A stretch of DNA of 5,174 nt, taken from the NCBI GenBank assembly GCA_903851455.1, contig CAINOM010000410.1, positions 1-5,174 on the forward strand. Direction: 5' to 3'. The DNA comes from an uncultured Bacteroidota bacterium. GTDB taxonomy: Bacteria; Bacteroidota; Bacteroidia; Chitinophagales; Chitinophagaceae. The notes beneath the pieces were generated by a model. It did no database searches and was not told the origin of the DNA. It saw only the letters and a list, made by a program, of their open reading frames with translations. Shown here one piece after another: positions 1 through 5,174 of the stretch; within the stretch, counting starts at the first letter, position 1; every line of letters begins with the position of its first letter. Both the position numbers and the translations under genes were made by a program.

Positions 1-291
1 CAAAATGGGATTTATACGCAGTAGACTTATTAACTACACTAATAAAGCAGTTCGTGGGTTTGTTTCACTGCGGCTAGCGCACAAGGCTATACAGCGTGGG
101 TTGCAAAAACGAGGGTCTGTAGTGAAGCTTCAAAGTGAAAGTGGCATTACATGCAGGCATAGGAAAGGGTTTATTTCGGAACAAATGTCTGATGAAAGGA
201 ATTCTCCGCCAAAAAAACGGAGGGAAAGATACCCACAAATTGGCGGTCATTAATTTAAAACGGCGAAAAATAATCGTTGGGCGTCACTGAA

Positions 292-313
292 AAAAATACG
301 GTAAAAATACGGT
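292..313. repeat. Perfect 11-bp tandem direct repeat, possible operator
   Basis: The unit AAAAATACGGT occurs twice without a gap (292-302 and 303-313) and runs straight into a nine-T tract (313-321). The 11-bp period is close to one DNA helical turn, so two copies would present the same face to a bound protein. It lies about 90 bp before the patatin start codon. That arrangement suits a regulator binding site, but the A/T-rich background makes chance or slippage possible. No regulator can be named. Confidence 0.4.
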
Positions 314-336
314 TTTTTTTTATATGTCGAACTCAC

Positions 337-344
337 TACTTTTA
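337..344 (+). promoter_or_regulatory. Weak candidate Bacteroidota -7 element
   Basis: TACTTTTA matches the Bacteroidota -7 consensus TAnnTTTG at all fixed positions except the last (A for G). It would place transcription start roughly at 350, giving a leader of about 50 nt that contains the 358-374 hairpin. No clear TTG element is seen about 20 bp upstream, where the T-tract lies instead. This is a candidate only. Confidence 0.2.
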
Positions 345-403
345 TGTAGCTATCAAGTCTCCTTATAGCGGAGAAAATCAAATCTTCAACAAAACATAAG
401 ACC

Positions 404-2203
404 ATGGCAGAAACAAATAATACTTTACGGCTTGGCATTGTAATGGCTGGTGCCGTATCTGCAGGTGCGTACCAGGGCGGAGTTATAGATTATTTTTTCC
501 AGATAATGGATGCCTGGGAGGCCGCGAAGAAAGCCCGGACTGCCGGGATACCAACGCACGAAGTCCGGCTGGATATTTTAAGTGGCGCTTCGGCCGGGGG
601 TATGACCGCGGGTATGATGGTGGCTGCACTGCAGCAAGATCACCAGCCGGTAACACCCGATAAAAGGAATGATGAAGCGTATAAAAAGGGGAACGTCCTT
701 TATAATGCATGGGTGAACCTGACGGATGACGAAATGATGCCTGTACTTTTAAGCACGGCAGATATAGCGCGCGAAGGCAAGGTGGTATCCGCGCTGAATG
801 CAGACTTCATTAAGCAGATCGCTGAGCGCGAGATACAACCGGAAAAGTGCCCCATAAAGGAATTGCCTCCGTATGTGCATCCGAACATGGAAATCTTGCT
901 TACGCTGACCAACCTTGCGGGGTTTCAATATCACTTATTTTTTACAGGGGTGCCGGGCAGCTATCATGCGATGGGGCAATACAGGGACTTTGCTTCCTTT
1001 AGCCTCGGTACAGAGTATAAGGACGATGGGAGAATACCCTTAAATATAAATGCCGGCACCGGAGATGCAGAGCTGAGGCAGGCAGCACCCGCGACCGGCG
1101 CTTTTCCGGTGGGGTTTGCCTACAGGGAATTTGTAAGAAGGAAGAAATATGTCTATGATAATGAGGATCTGTTGTTCGTGAAAAGAACAACGGCTTCCCC
1201 CGACCCCAGGGATATTGCGGCGAATCGCGATGAATTTAAACTAATGGATTTTGACGGGTACACCCCAGCTAATGGGGACGAACCATTTGTTACCTATCAT
1301 GTGGATGGCGGGATGATCAATAATCAGCCATTCGATGTAACCATGAAGATCTTGAACAAGCTGGGTGCCAAAACGGAAAAAATAGCAGAGGAGGATTTTG
1401 ATTCGACTATCATCATGATCGATCCTTTCCCGGCAGTTGAATCTGTGATGAGTCATGGTAAAGTTATCCCGCAGGAGACCCCGGCTGAGAAGGTTGCCAA
1501 AGGTGATTTTCCATTCAGCTTTATGAATGTTATAGGAAAGGTATTTGGAGCTATGCGCGGACAATTGTTGTTTAAAGGCCCCGACATCGTTGCCGCATTC
1601 AGCGACGAAAATTTCTCACGATTCCTTATTTCCCCAAGTGGCAAAAAAAAGAACGCTACCTATGAGGGAAGTAAGGCGATAGCCTGCGGTTGCATGGACG
1701 GATTTGGCGGGTTCATTGACAAAAGCTTCAGGATACATGATTTCTATTTAGGAAGGCAAAATGCGCAGAATTTTTTCAAGTGGCATTTTGTTGTAAAACT
1801 GGGAATAGATATGAAACCTGTAAATCCCTTGATTGCCGCAGGCTATACAGCGGCGGCAGTAGAGAAATTTAAGTTTCAATACGACCAGGAGAAAAAAGAT
1901 ATGGGTGACGCGAAAGCGCCGTGGTATGTGCCTATCATTCCGGATCTTTTTTATGACGGCACGCCAAATACCGAAGAGCAAGTGCCGCCATTCCCGCAAT
2001 ACAATATGGCTGATTTTGACAAGTACCGGTCAGCGATCATTAAACGAATCAATGTTGTGGGCAGTAATCTGCTCTCCGGAGGCTATAAGGTCGCTTTTAA
2101 GATCGTGTTCTTTTTTGCCAAGGGCAGCATTTACAAGCATTTAAAAAACGTGGTACAGAGTGCGCTGGAGGACTGGAAGATAGTAAAGAAGACCGCGAAC
2201 TAA
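404..2203 (+). CDS. Patatin-like phospholipase (serine acyl hydrolase)
   Basis: This 599-residue protein belongs to the patatin family, which hydrolyses acyl esters of phospholipids and other lipids using a Ser-Asp dyad. The nucleophile elbow is G-A-S-A-G (61-65) with Ser63 as nucleophile. The second catalytic residue is Asp301 in the D-G-G motif (301-303), within YHVDGGMINNQPFD. The oxyanion-hole loop near the N-terminus (about 15-26) reads AGAVSAGAYQGG rather than the usual GGGxR/KG. I associate that variant with a long bacterial patatin-related subfamily, as I do the downstream GFGGF (433-437) and LGRQN (449-453) segments. The protein is longer than a minimal patatin domain (about 300 residues), with an uncharacterised C-terminal half and a hydrophobic stretch near 560-580. 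No signal peptide is visible, so it is probably cytoplasmic or membrane-peripheral. ATG 404 is the only ATG after the in-frame TAG at 347-349; it has no Shine-Dalgarno site but an A-rich leader. The M19-like gene follows after 62 bp. The fold assignment is secure; the substrate is unknown. Confidence 0.9.
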   Translation: MAETNNTLRLGIVMAGAVSAGAYQGGVIDYFFQIMDAWEAAKKARTAGIPTHEVRLDILSGASAGGMTAGMMVAALQQDHQPVTPDKRNDEAYKKGNVLYNAWVNLTDDEMMPVLLSTADIAREGKVVSALNADFIKQIAEREIQPEKCPIKELPPYVHPNMEILLTLTNLAGFQYHLFFTGVPGSYHAMGQYRDFASFSLGTEYKDDGRIPLNINAGTGDAELRQAAPATGAFPVGFAYREFVRRKKYVYDNEDLLFVKRTTASPDPRDIAANRDEFKLMDFDGYTPANGDEPFVTYHVDGGMINNQPFDVTMKILNKLGAKTEKIAEEDFDSTIIMIDPFPAVESVMSHGKVIPQETPAEKVAKGDFPFSFMNVIGKVFGAMRGQLLFKGPDIVAAFSDENFSRFLISPSGKKKNATYEGSKAIACGCMDGFGGFIDKSFRIHDFYLGRQNAQNFFKWHFVVKLGIDMKPVNPLIAAGYTAAAVEKFKFQYDQEKKDMGDAKAPWYVPIIPDLFYDGTPNTEEQVPPFPQYNMADFDKYRSAIIKRINVVGSNLLSGGYKVAFKIVFFFAKGSIYKHLKNVVQSALEDWKIVKKTAN

Positions 2204-2265
2204 TGACTGTGCCGCAGCTAAAAGATATTTTCATGCATAATTAACTTTCAAAAAAAATCACCGCT

Positions 2266-3906
2266 ATGTATTCAGATCTGCACTGCCACTCATTTCTACG
2301 TTCGTTCGAAAGAACAGACCCAGGGACAACTCCCGTGATGTCTCCAAACCCTTGTGACGATACCTCCGTGTGGCACAAAGCACTTGATGCCGGCGACCTA
2401 ACCGATATGGAACATGCGATCGGCTTTATTGGGTATACGCAAGCAGATTTCACTGATGTTTCAGCGAACAATGGCGCACTGGTAGTGACCAGCCTGTTTG
2501 CTGTGGAAGATGGTTTTTTTGAGTTGCGAAAGGGCGTGGTGTCGGCCTTCCTGACTGCCATAGGCATGAAGAACCTGCTCGAGGCTTTCCTGGGGCGGCT
2601 GATCTCTAAGTTTAAACTGGAGCAAATAGAGTATACACAGAACATGGTGTATGACTATTTTGATGTGCTGATGAAGCAGGTGAATTTTATGATGAATGGT
2701 CCCAAGGCTCCTGATACAAGCAGTTGTGCCGATGCGTTATACAGTAATCTTCCGGGTGTGCAATATGAGGTGGTGATGCCGGGGGCTGTTGCCGCACCAG
2801 GAGCCCAAAACGTAAAAGTGCTCTGGAGCATAGAAGGCGGGAACAGCCTGTGGACCACTGTGACAGGAACATCAAGCGGGGACTGGGACTGCCGCAATTT
2901 TGACAAAAAGAATATAAAGGACGCTGTAGCAAAATACCGTGCGATCGATGATCCCAATTACAGGAATTTGCTGTCGCCCGCGATGATAAGCGCGCATCAG
3001 CTTACAGAGCTAATTCCCTGGGAGGTATGCGACCAGGTAGCCGCTAATCTGACCACGCTGAAAAACCTCAGTTCGCGACCATTTTTCATCACCATCGGCC
3101 ATCACTTCTACAATGGTATGGTAGGGCATCCATCGAGCCTGCAGCCACTTACCGGCGATACAAAGGTGTTTGGTATCAAACTGCATTTGCTGGATCAGTC
3201 ATTCGGCTGCAATTCGGATATTACCAACCTGGGCTGGGTGGTGATCAATGAAATGCTGCAGGATGCGAACAACCGCATACTTGTAGATGTGAAGCATATG
3301 TCGATAATATCGCGGCAGAGCTATTATGCATTCAGGAAAAACAATTATCCGGATGTGCCGATCGTTTTTTCTCATGGAGCTGTCTACGGCGCCAGCCTGC
3401 AGCATGGTATCTACACTTCTAATGCGGATATAATTAACAATACTACTGATGACCAGGCGGGCAATTTTTATAAGCATGACGTGAACCTGTTTGACGAGGA
3501 CATAAAGGAAATAGTGCTTAGTAATGGTATTATCGGGATAGAGTTTGACAAGCGCATAAACGGGGTGAAGGCGGAGCGCAGCGACAATGATCTGAAGCCC
3601 GACATGATCTGGCATAATATGCGGTACATAGCGGAGTTAGCAAATACAGTTATACAACCCGCCCAGAGTGTATGGGCCTTTATCTCGCTGGGGACAGACT
3701 ATGATGGTATCATTAATCCGATGCCGGATTTCGGAACTGCGGACAGAATACCTATGCTGCGGACCATGATAAGTGGCCTGCTGACAACGTACCTGGCAAC
3801 GACAACGGCGATAAATAACCAGGACAGGCAGATGGGAGCGGATGCTATATTGGATAAGATATTCTTTCAGAATATTATTGACTTCGCGGCGAAGTACTAT
3901 AAATGA
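2266..3906 (+). CDS. Membrane dipeptidase-like (peptidase M19) metalloenzyme
   Basis: This 546-residue protein resembles the renal/membrane dipeptidase family (peptidase M19), zinc enzymes with a TIM-barrel fold that hydrolyse dipeptides. Motifs appear in M19 order: H-C-H at 6-8 (first metal motif), Glu190 in IEGGNSLW (bridging Glu), His344 in VDVKHMS, His370 in FSHGA, and GTDYDG (476-481) with Asp478/Asp480 matching the G-S/D-DFDG segment. The C-terminal KIFFQNIIDF stretch fits the usual LGGN..R.F ending. Two things are odd: the first motif is HxH where classical M19 has HxD, and about 180 residues separate it from Glu190, making the protein longer than typical 320-420-residue members. There is no signal peptide, since the motif starts at residue 6, so it is probably cytoplasmic despite the family name. 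ATG 2266 is fixed by an in-frame TAA at 2242-2244; the start is preceded by an A-run, not a Shine-Dalgarno site. It is probably co-transcribed with the patatin gene. The H-C-H motif alone could suggest a PHP or amidohydrolase protein, but the later motifs favour M19. The substrate is unknown. Confidence 0.8.
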   Translation: MYSDLHCHSFLRSFERTDPGTTPVMSPNPCDDTSVWHKALDAGDLTDMEHAIGFIGYTQADFTDVSANNGALVVTSLFAVEDGFFELRKGVVSAFLTAIGMKNLLEAFLGRLISKFKLEQIEYTQNMVYDYFDVLMKQVNFMMNGPKAPDTSSCADALYSNLPGVQYEVVMPGAVAAPGAQNVKVLWSIEGGNSLWTTVTGTSSGDWDCRNFDKKNIKDAVAKYRAIDDPNYRNLLSPAMISAHQLTELIPWEVCDQVAANLTTLKNLSSRPFFITIGHHFYNGMVGHPSSLQPLTGDTKVFGIKLHLLDQSFGCNSDITNLGWVVINEMLQDANNRILVDVKHMSIISRQSYYAFRKNNYPDVPIVFSHGAVYGASLQHGIYTSNADIINNTTDDQAGNFYKHDVNLFDEDIKEIVLSNGIIGIEFDKRINGVKAERSDNDLKPDMIWHNMRYIAELANTVIQPAQSVWAFISLGTDYDGIINPMPDFGTADRIPMLRTMISGLLTTYLATTTAINNQDRQMGADAILDKIFFQNIIDFAAKYYK

Positions 3907-3952
3907 TCTGTGCTTCATGGAAGTCGCTCGCCAAGGCGCTGGTGCCATTTAG

Positions 3953-4108
3953 CTATAAATCAAAAATCAGCAAGTCATGGTATGGCGGGGCTGCCGTGAC
4001 GTCTATGGTGAGCATATGATGGCCGGTAAGTTGAAAATGCCCGAAATGAGCATAGTTACCGCCACAAGCCAACCACCCCAGACCGGCGCCAGCGCCGGTC
4101 GTCCCCTC
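3953..4108 (-). other. Unassigned minus-strand open frame, possible gene remnant or repeat
   Basis: Read on the minus strand, this stretch is open for 52 codons, from just after a TAG at 4109-4111 to a TAG stop at 3953-3955. It has no ATG until 4015-4013, which would leave a 20-residue peptide; a TTG at 4072-4070 is another possible start. The translation has a protein-like composition, with segments such as GGNYAHFGHFQLTGHH and MLTIDVTAAPPYHDLLIF. It overlaps the first palindrome of the repeat block. It could be the end of a decayed gene, a small unannotated gene, or chance reading through a dispersed repeat. I do not recognise a family. Confidence 0.2.
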
Positions 4109-4130
4109 CTAAAAACAGGGGAGGAGGTGT
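4071..4130. repeat. Double-hairpin intergenic repeat (REP-like)
   Basis: A perfect palindrome (GACCGGCGC at 4081-4089, CA spacer, GCGCCGGTC at 4092-4100) is followed at once by a second hairpin. The second can fold as CCCCT (4103-4107) with AGGGG (4117-4121), or as CCTCCT (4105-4110) with AGGAGG (4122-4127). On the minus strand the block ends in GGGGTGGTT (4079-4071). From general familiarity, GC-rich hairpin plus C-run/G-run hairpin with a GGGGTGGTT edge resembles dispersed intergenic elements of Bacteroidota genomes; one copy here cannot prove repetition. It lies 174 bp after the M19-like stop and about 100 bp after the methyltransferase stop, so it may also act in termination or mRNA 3'-end stability for both. 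Confidence 0.6.
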
Positions 4131-4171
4131 AATGCAGCACACATGTCACTTTCAAATAGCCAGATGCTATC

Positions 4172-4193
4172 ACCCTGAGCTGAAGCGCGGGGT
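4172..4193. repeat. Imperfect 22-nt hairpin downstream of the methyltransferase
   Basis: ACCCTGAGC (4172-4180) and GCGCGGGGT (4185-4193) fold around a TGAA loop with one T-G wobble and one A/G mismatch. It starts about 40 bases beyond the methyltransferase stop on its strand. No T-run follows on either strand, so a terminator role is only possible. The CACCCTGAGC string also resembles a short motif that I recall from dispersed intergenic repeats in this phylum. Confidence 0.35.
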
Positions 4194-4232
4194 AATTGAA
4201 GTTTGATTGCTACAAGGTGTTTTTGCGCGACT

Positions 4233-5042
4233 CTATGTACTCTTTGTTCCCCAGACTCTGAAGATATGCGGCAGGCTCATGATGGTCTGTTCATTCTTTG
4301 TGAATTCTTCCAGTTCGGACAGCATTTTGGTGATGGTGTGTTCGTTGGTAATGGCCTCGCGGACAAGGCTGTCTTTTATCCGGTCTAATGTTATGCAGGC
4401 CATCCATTTTCCGGGACCGGAATTGAAACTGGGTACAATGACATCGAAGCCAATTTTTTCCAGTCCGGCATGCTGAAACATACCGAACAGGGTGGGGCCT
4501 ATTTCGGCGTTATGGCCATTTTGGTGTGCAGCCTTTGTGTAGTAGTGAACGTACTTATCGAAAGCCGTGCACTCAGGGTAACAAAAATGGCCGCTGAAAT
4601 GAACATCTTCTACAATCACCTTTCCGCCGGGTTTTGCGCCGGCTACCATATTTTGAAATGCCTGTAACGGATCTTTTAGATGCGACAAGAGAAAGCGGGC
4701 GTAGGCGGTATCGAACTGGTTGTTGTAGGTAATGTCATAGGCGCTTTTCACCTCGAACGAGATGTTTTTTACGTTTGCTGCTGCTGCGTCCTGCCGGGCG
4801 AGGGCTACTATTTTTTCATCGAAATCTACCGCTGTAACATTGCCTGTTTCGCTAACCATTTCTGCGGCAAGCAAGGATACATTGCCACCGCCGCAGCCGA
4901 GGTCCAGGAACGACTGGCCCACGGATATGCCCTGAGCCAGGAGCAACGACCGCGTGTATTGGTAAAGTGCCTCAGAGAGCATATCGAGACGTTGCTTGCC
5001 TTCTTTGCCGCCGGTGATGATATAGTTATGGTTGTTTTTCAT
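4233..5042 (-). CDS. Class I SAM-dependent methyltransferase
   Basis: This 269-residue protein has the Rossmann-like fold of class I methyltransferases, which move a methyl group from S-adenosylmethionine to an unidentified acceptor. Motif I is FLDLGCGGGNVSL, with DLGCGGG at 47-53. The acidic residue that binds the SAM ribose is Asp73 in VTAVDFDE. The post-II/motif IV region is FDTAYARFLLSHLKDP (110-125), and KPGGKVIVED (137-146) is the usual motif after it. The N-terminal ITGGKEGKQRL segment (9-19) is typical of a stand-alone group whose members start with a GGxEGxxRL-like stretch. The C-terminal half (about 150-269) probably shapes the acceptor pocket and gives no substrate clue. There is no signal peptide or membrane segment, so it is cytoplasmic. 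ATG 5042 is the only in-frame ATG before motif I apart from Met21; no Shine-Dalgarno site is seen. The gene is convergent with the M19-like gene and divergent from the tRNA, so it is probably monocistronic. Confidence 0.9.
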   Translation of the reverse strand: MKNNHNYIITGGKEGKQRLDMLSEALYQYTRSLLLAQGISVGQSFLDLGCGGGNVSLLAAEMVSETGNVTAVDFDEKIVALARQDAAAANVKNISFEVKSAYDITYNNQFDTAYARFLLSHLKDPLQAFQNMVAGAKPGGKVIVEDVHFSGHFCYPECTAFDKYVHYYTKAAHQNGHNAEIGPTLFGMFQHAGLEKIGFDVIVPSFNSGPGKWMACITLDRIKDSLVREAITNEHTITKMLSELEEFTKNEQTIMSLPHIFRVWGTKST

Positions 5043-5102
5043 GGGATTGTGATGGAAATTTAGGTTTTTTCTGTTTTCCGGACTTACTTTTAAAAAATCA
5101 CG

Positions 5103-5129
5103 TTGTTTTGATGAATTTCCCTACCTTTG
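5103..5129 (+). promoter_or_regulatory. Bacteroidota-type promoter of the tRNA gene
   Basis: TACCTTTG (5122-5129) is a full match to the Bacteroidota -7 consensus TAnnTTTG and ends 13 bases before the tRNA. A TTG at 5103-5105 may be the -33 element, although the 16-base gap is somewhat shorter than the usual 17-23; another TTG at 5108-5110 is too close. The major sigma factor should read this promoter toward the tRNA. The -7 element is convincing; the -33 choice is not. Confidence 0.7.
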
Positions 5130-5142
5130 CACCTCGAATTTT

Positions 5143-5174
5143 GGCGAGGTAGCTCAGGTGGTTAGAGCACAGGA
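5143..5174 (+). tRNA. 5' part of a tRNA gene, probably tRNA-Met (elongator), cut by window end
   Basis: The sequence gives the 7-base acceptor strand GGCGAGG, T8 and A9, the D-stem GCTC/GAGC with a typical loop containing GG and A21, A26, and the first five bases of the anticodon stem (CAGGA). All invariant positions visible fit a tRNA. The anticodon is beyond the window. The GGCGAGG acceptor together with a CAGGA anticodon arm recalls elongator tRNA-Met(CAT) in Bacteroidota, so the amino acid is inferred from similarity only. It is transcribed away from the methyltransferase gene. Confidence 0.85.

Larger units (their letters stand above)
1..403. other. Upstream non-coding region before the patatin gene
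   Basis: No convincing gene is seen in these 403 bases. An open frame at 5-253 (+) would encode 82 mostly basic residues with no recognisable motif and no start signal, so I do not call it. The region becomes strongly A/T-rich after about 250 and holds a perfect 11-bp tandem repeat (292-313), a T-tract (313-321), and a small hairpin at 358-374 (TCTCC/GGAGA, 7-nt loop) about 30 bases before the start codon. A short CTCCG/CGGAG hairpin at 204-222 has an A-rich loop but no following T-run, so it is not a clear terminator. The position and composition fit a promoter and 5' leader for the downstream gene; this is inferred. Confidence 0.6.
3907..4232. other. Convergent intergenic region, repeat-rich
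   Basis: These 326 bases lie between the 3' ends of the M19-like gene (+) and the methyltransferase gene (-). They contain a weak GC hairpin near 3935-3946, a 52-codon open minus-strand frame (3953-4108), a double hairpin block (4071-4130) and an imperfect hairpin (4172-4193). No hairpin is followed by a clean T-run on either strand, so no classical intrinsic terminator is assigned, although the hairpins may end transcription of both convergent genes. The 7-mer GAGCATA occurs at two places about 40 bp apart, which may be chance. Confidence 0.7.

Noticed and set aside
204..222. CTCCG/CGGAG hairpin as a terminator
   Set aside because: The stem is only 5 bp with a 9-base loop, and no T-run follows on either strand.
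5..253. 82-codon open frame on the + strand
   Set aside because: The product is basic and low in recognisable motifs, has no start signal, and lies in a region that otherwise looks like upstream DNA.
2242..2249. TAACTTTC as a -7 element for the M19-like gene
   Set aside because: It matches TAnnTTTG except for the last base, but has no TTG at proper distance and would leave a leader of only about 10 nt; read-through from the patatin gene is simpler.
404..3906. Anti-phage (CBASS-like) operon with the patatin as effector
   Set aside because: No cyclic-nucleotide synthase or other sensor gene is in the window, and the patatin belongs to a long subfamily that I do not link to defence.
3929..3946. 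GC-rich hairpins just after the M19-like stop as an intrinsic terminator
   Set aside because: The stems are 4 bp or less with tiny or no loops, and only ATTT follows.
4132..4206. 24-codon frame preceded by a perfect AGGAGG four bases before its ATG
   Set aside because: The AGGAGG is one arm of the repeat hairpin, Shine-Dalgarno sites are little used in this phylum, and the peptide shows no family features.
4680..5063. 127-codon + strand frame
   Set aside because: It is antisense to the methyltransferase, whose motifs clearly mark the real frame; the + translation has no coherent domain.

Overview
The window looks like a chromosomal segment of a Bacteroidota bacterium, most likely from the Chitinophagaceae/Sphingobacteriia side. 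The evidence is a Bacteroidota-type -7 element (TAnnTTTG) directly before a tRNA gene, A-rich start regions without Shine-Dalgarno sites before all three protein genes, and protein subfamilies that I associate with this phylum. The phylum is inferred with fair confidence; the family is a guess.

Layout: 1-403 has no convincing gene and is probably an upstream/promoter region, with a perfect 11-bp tandem repeat at 292-313. Next come two genes on the + strand, 62 bp apart: a patatin-like serine acyl hydrolase (404-2203) and a membrane-dipeptidase-like (peptidase M19) metalloenzyme (2266-3906). The 326 bp at 3907-4232 separate convergent genes. They hold a strong double hairpin resembling dispersed intergenic repeats, a smaller imperfect hairpin, and a 52-codon minus-strand reading frame that reads like the end of a protein. 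A class I SAM-dependent methyltransferase lies on the minus strand (4233-5042). Divergent from it, a tRNA gene (probably elongator tRNA-Met) starts at 5143 and is cut by the window edge.

The patatin and the M19-like protein are plausibly co-transcribed. Each keeps its family's catalytic residues, and neither has an evident signal peptide, so both probably act in the cytoplasm. One removes acyl chains from lipids or esters; the other, if it behaves like M19 enzymes, cleaves small dipeptide-like amide bonds. A joint role in breaking down or remodelling an acylated amino acid or peptide is a hypothesis only. The methyltransferase has its own orientation and no visible link to the pair. I see no CRISPR array, insertion sequence or phage gene. 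The least explained signals are the gene pair, the HxH variant of the M19 metal site, the 11-bp tandem repeat and the repeat-like convergent intergenic block.
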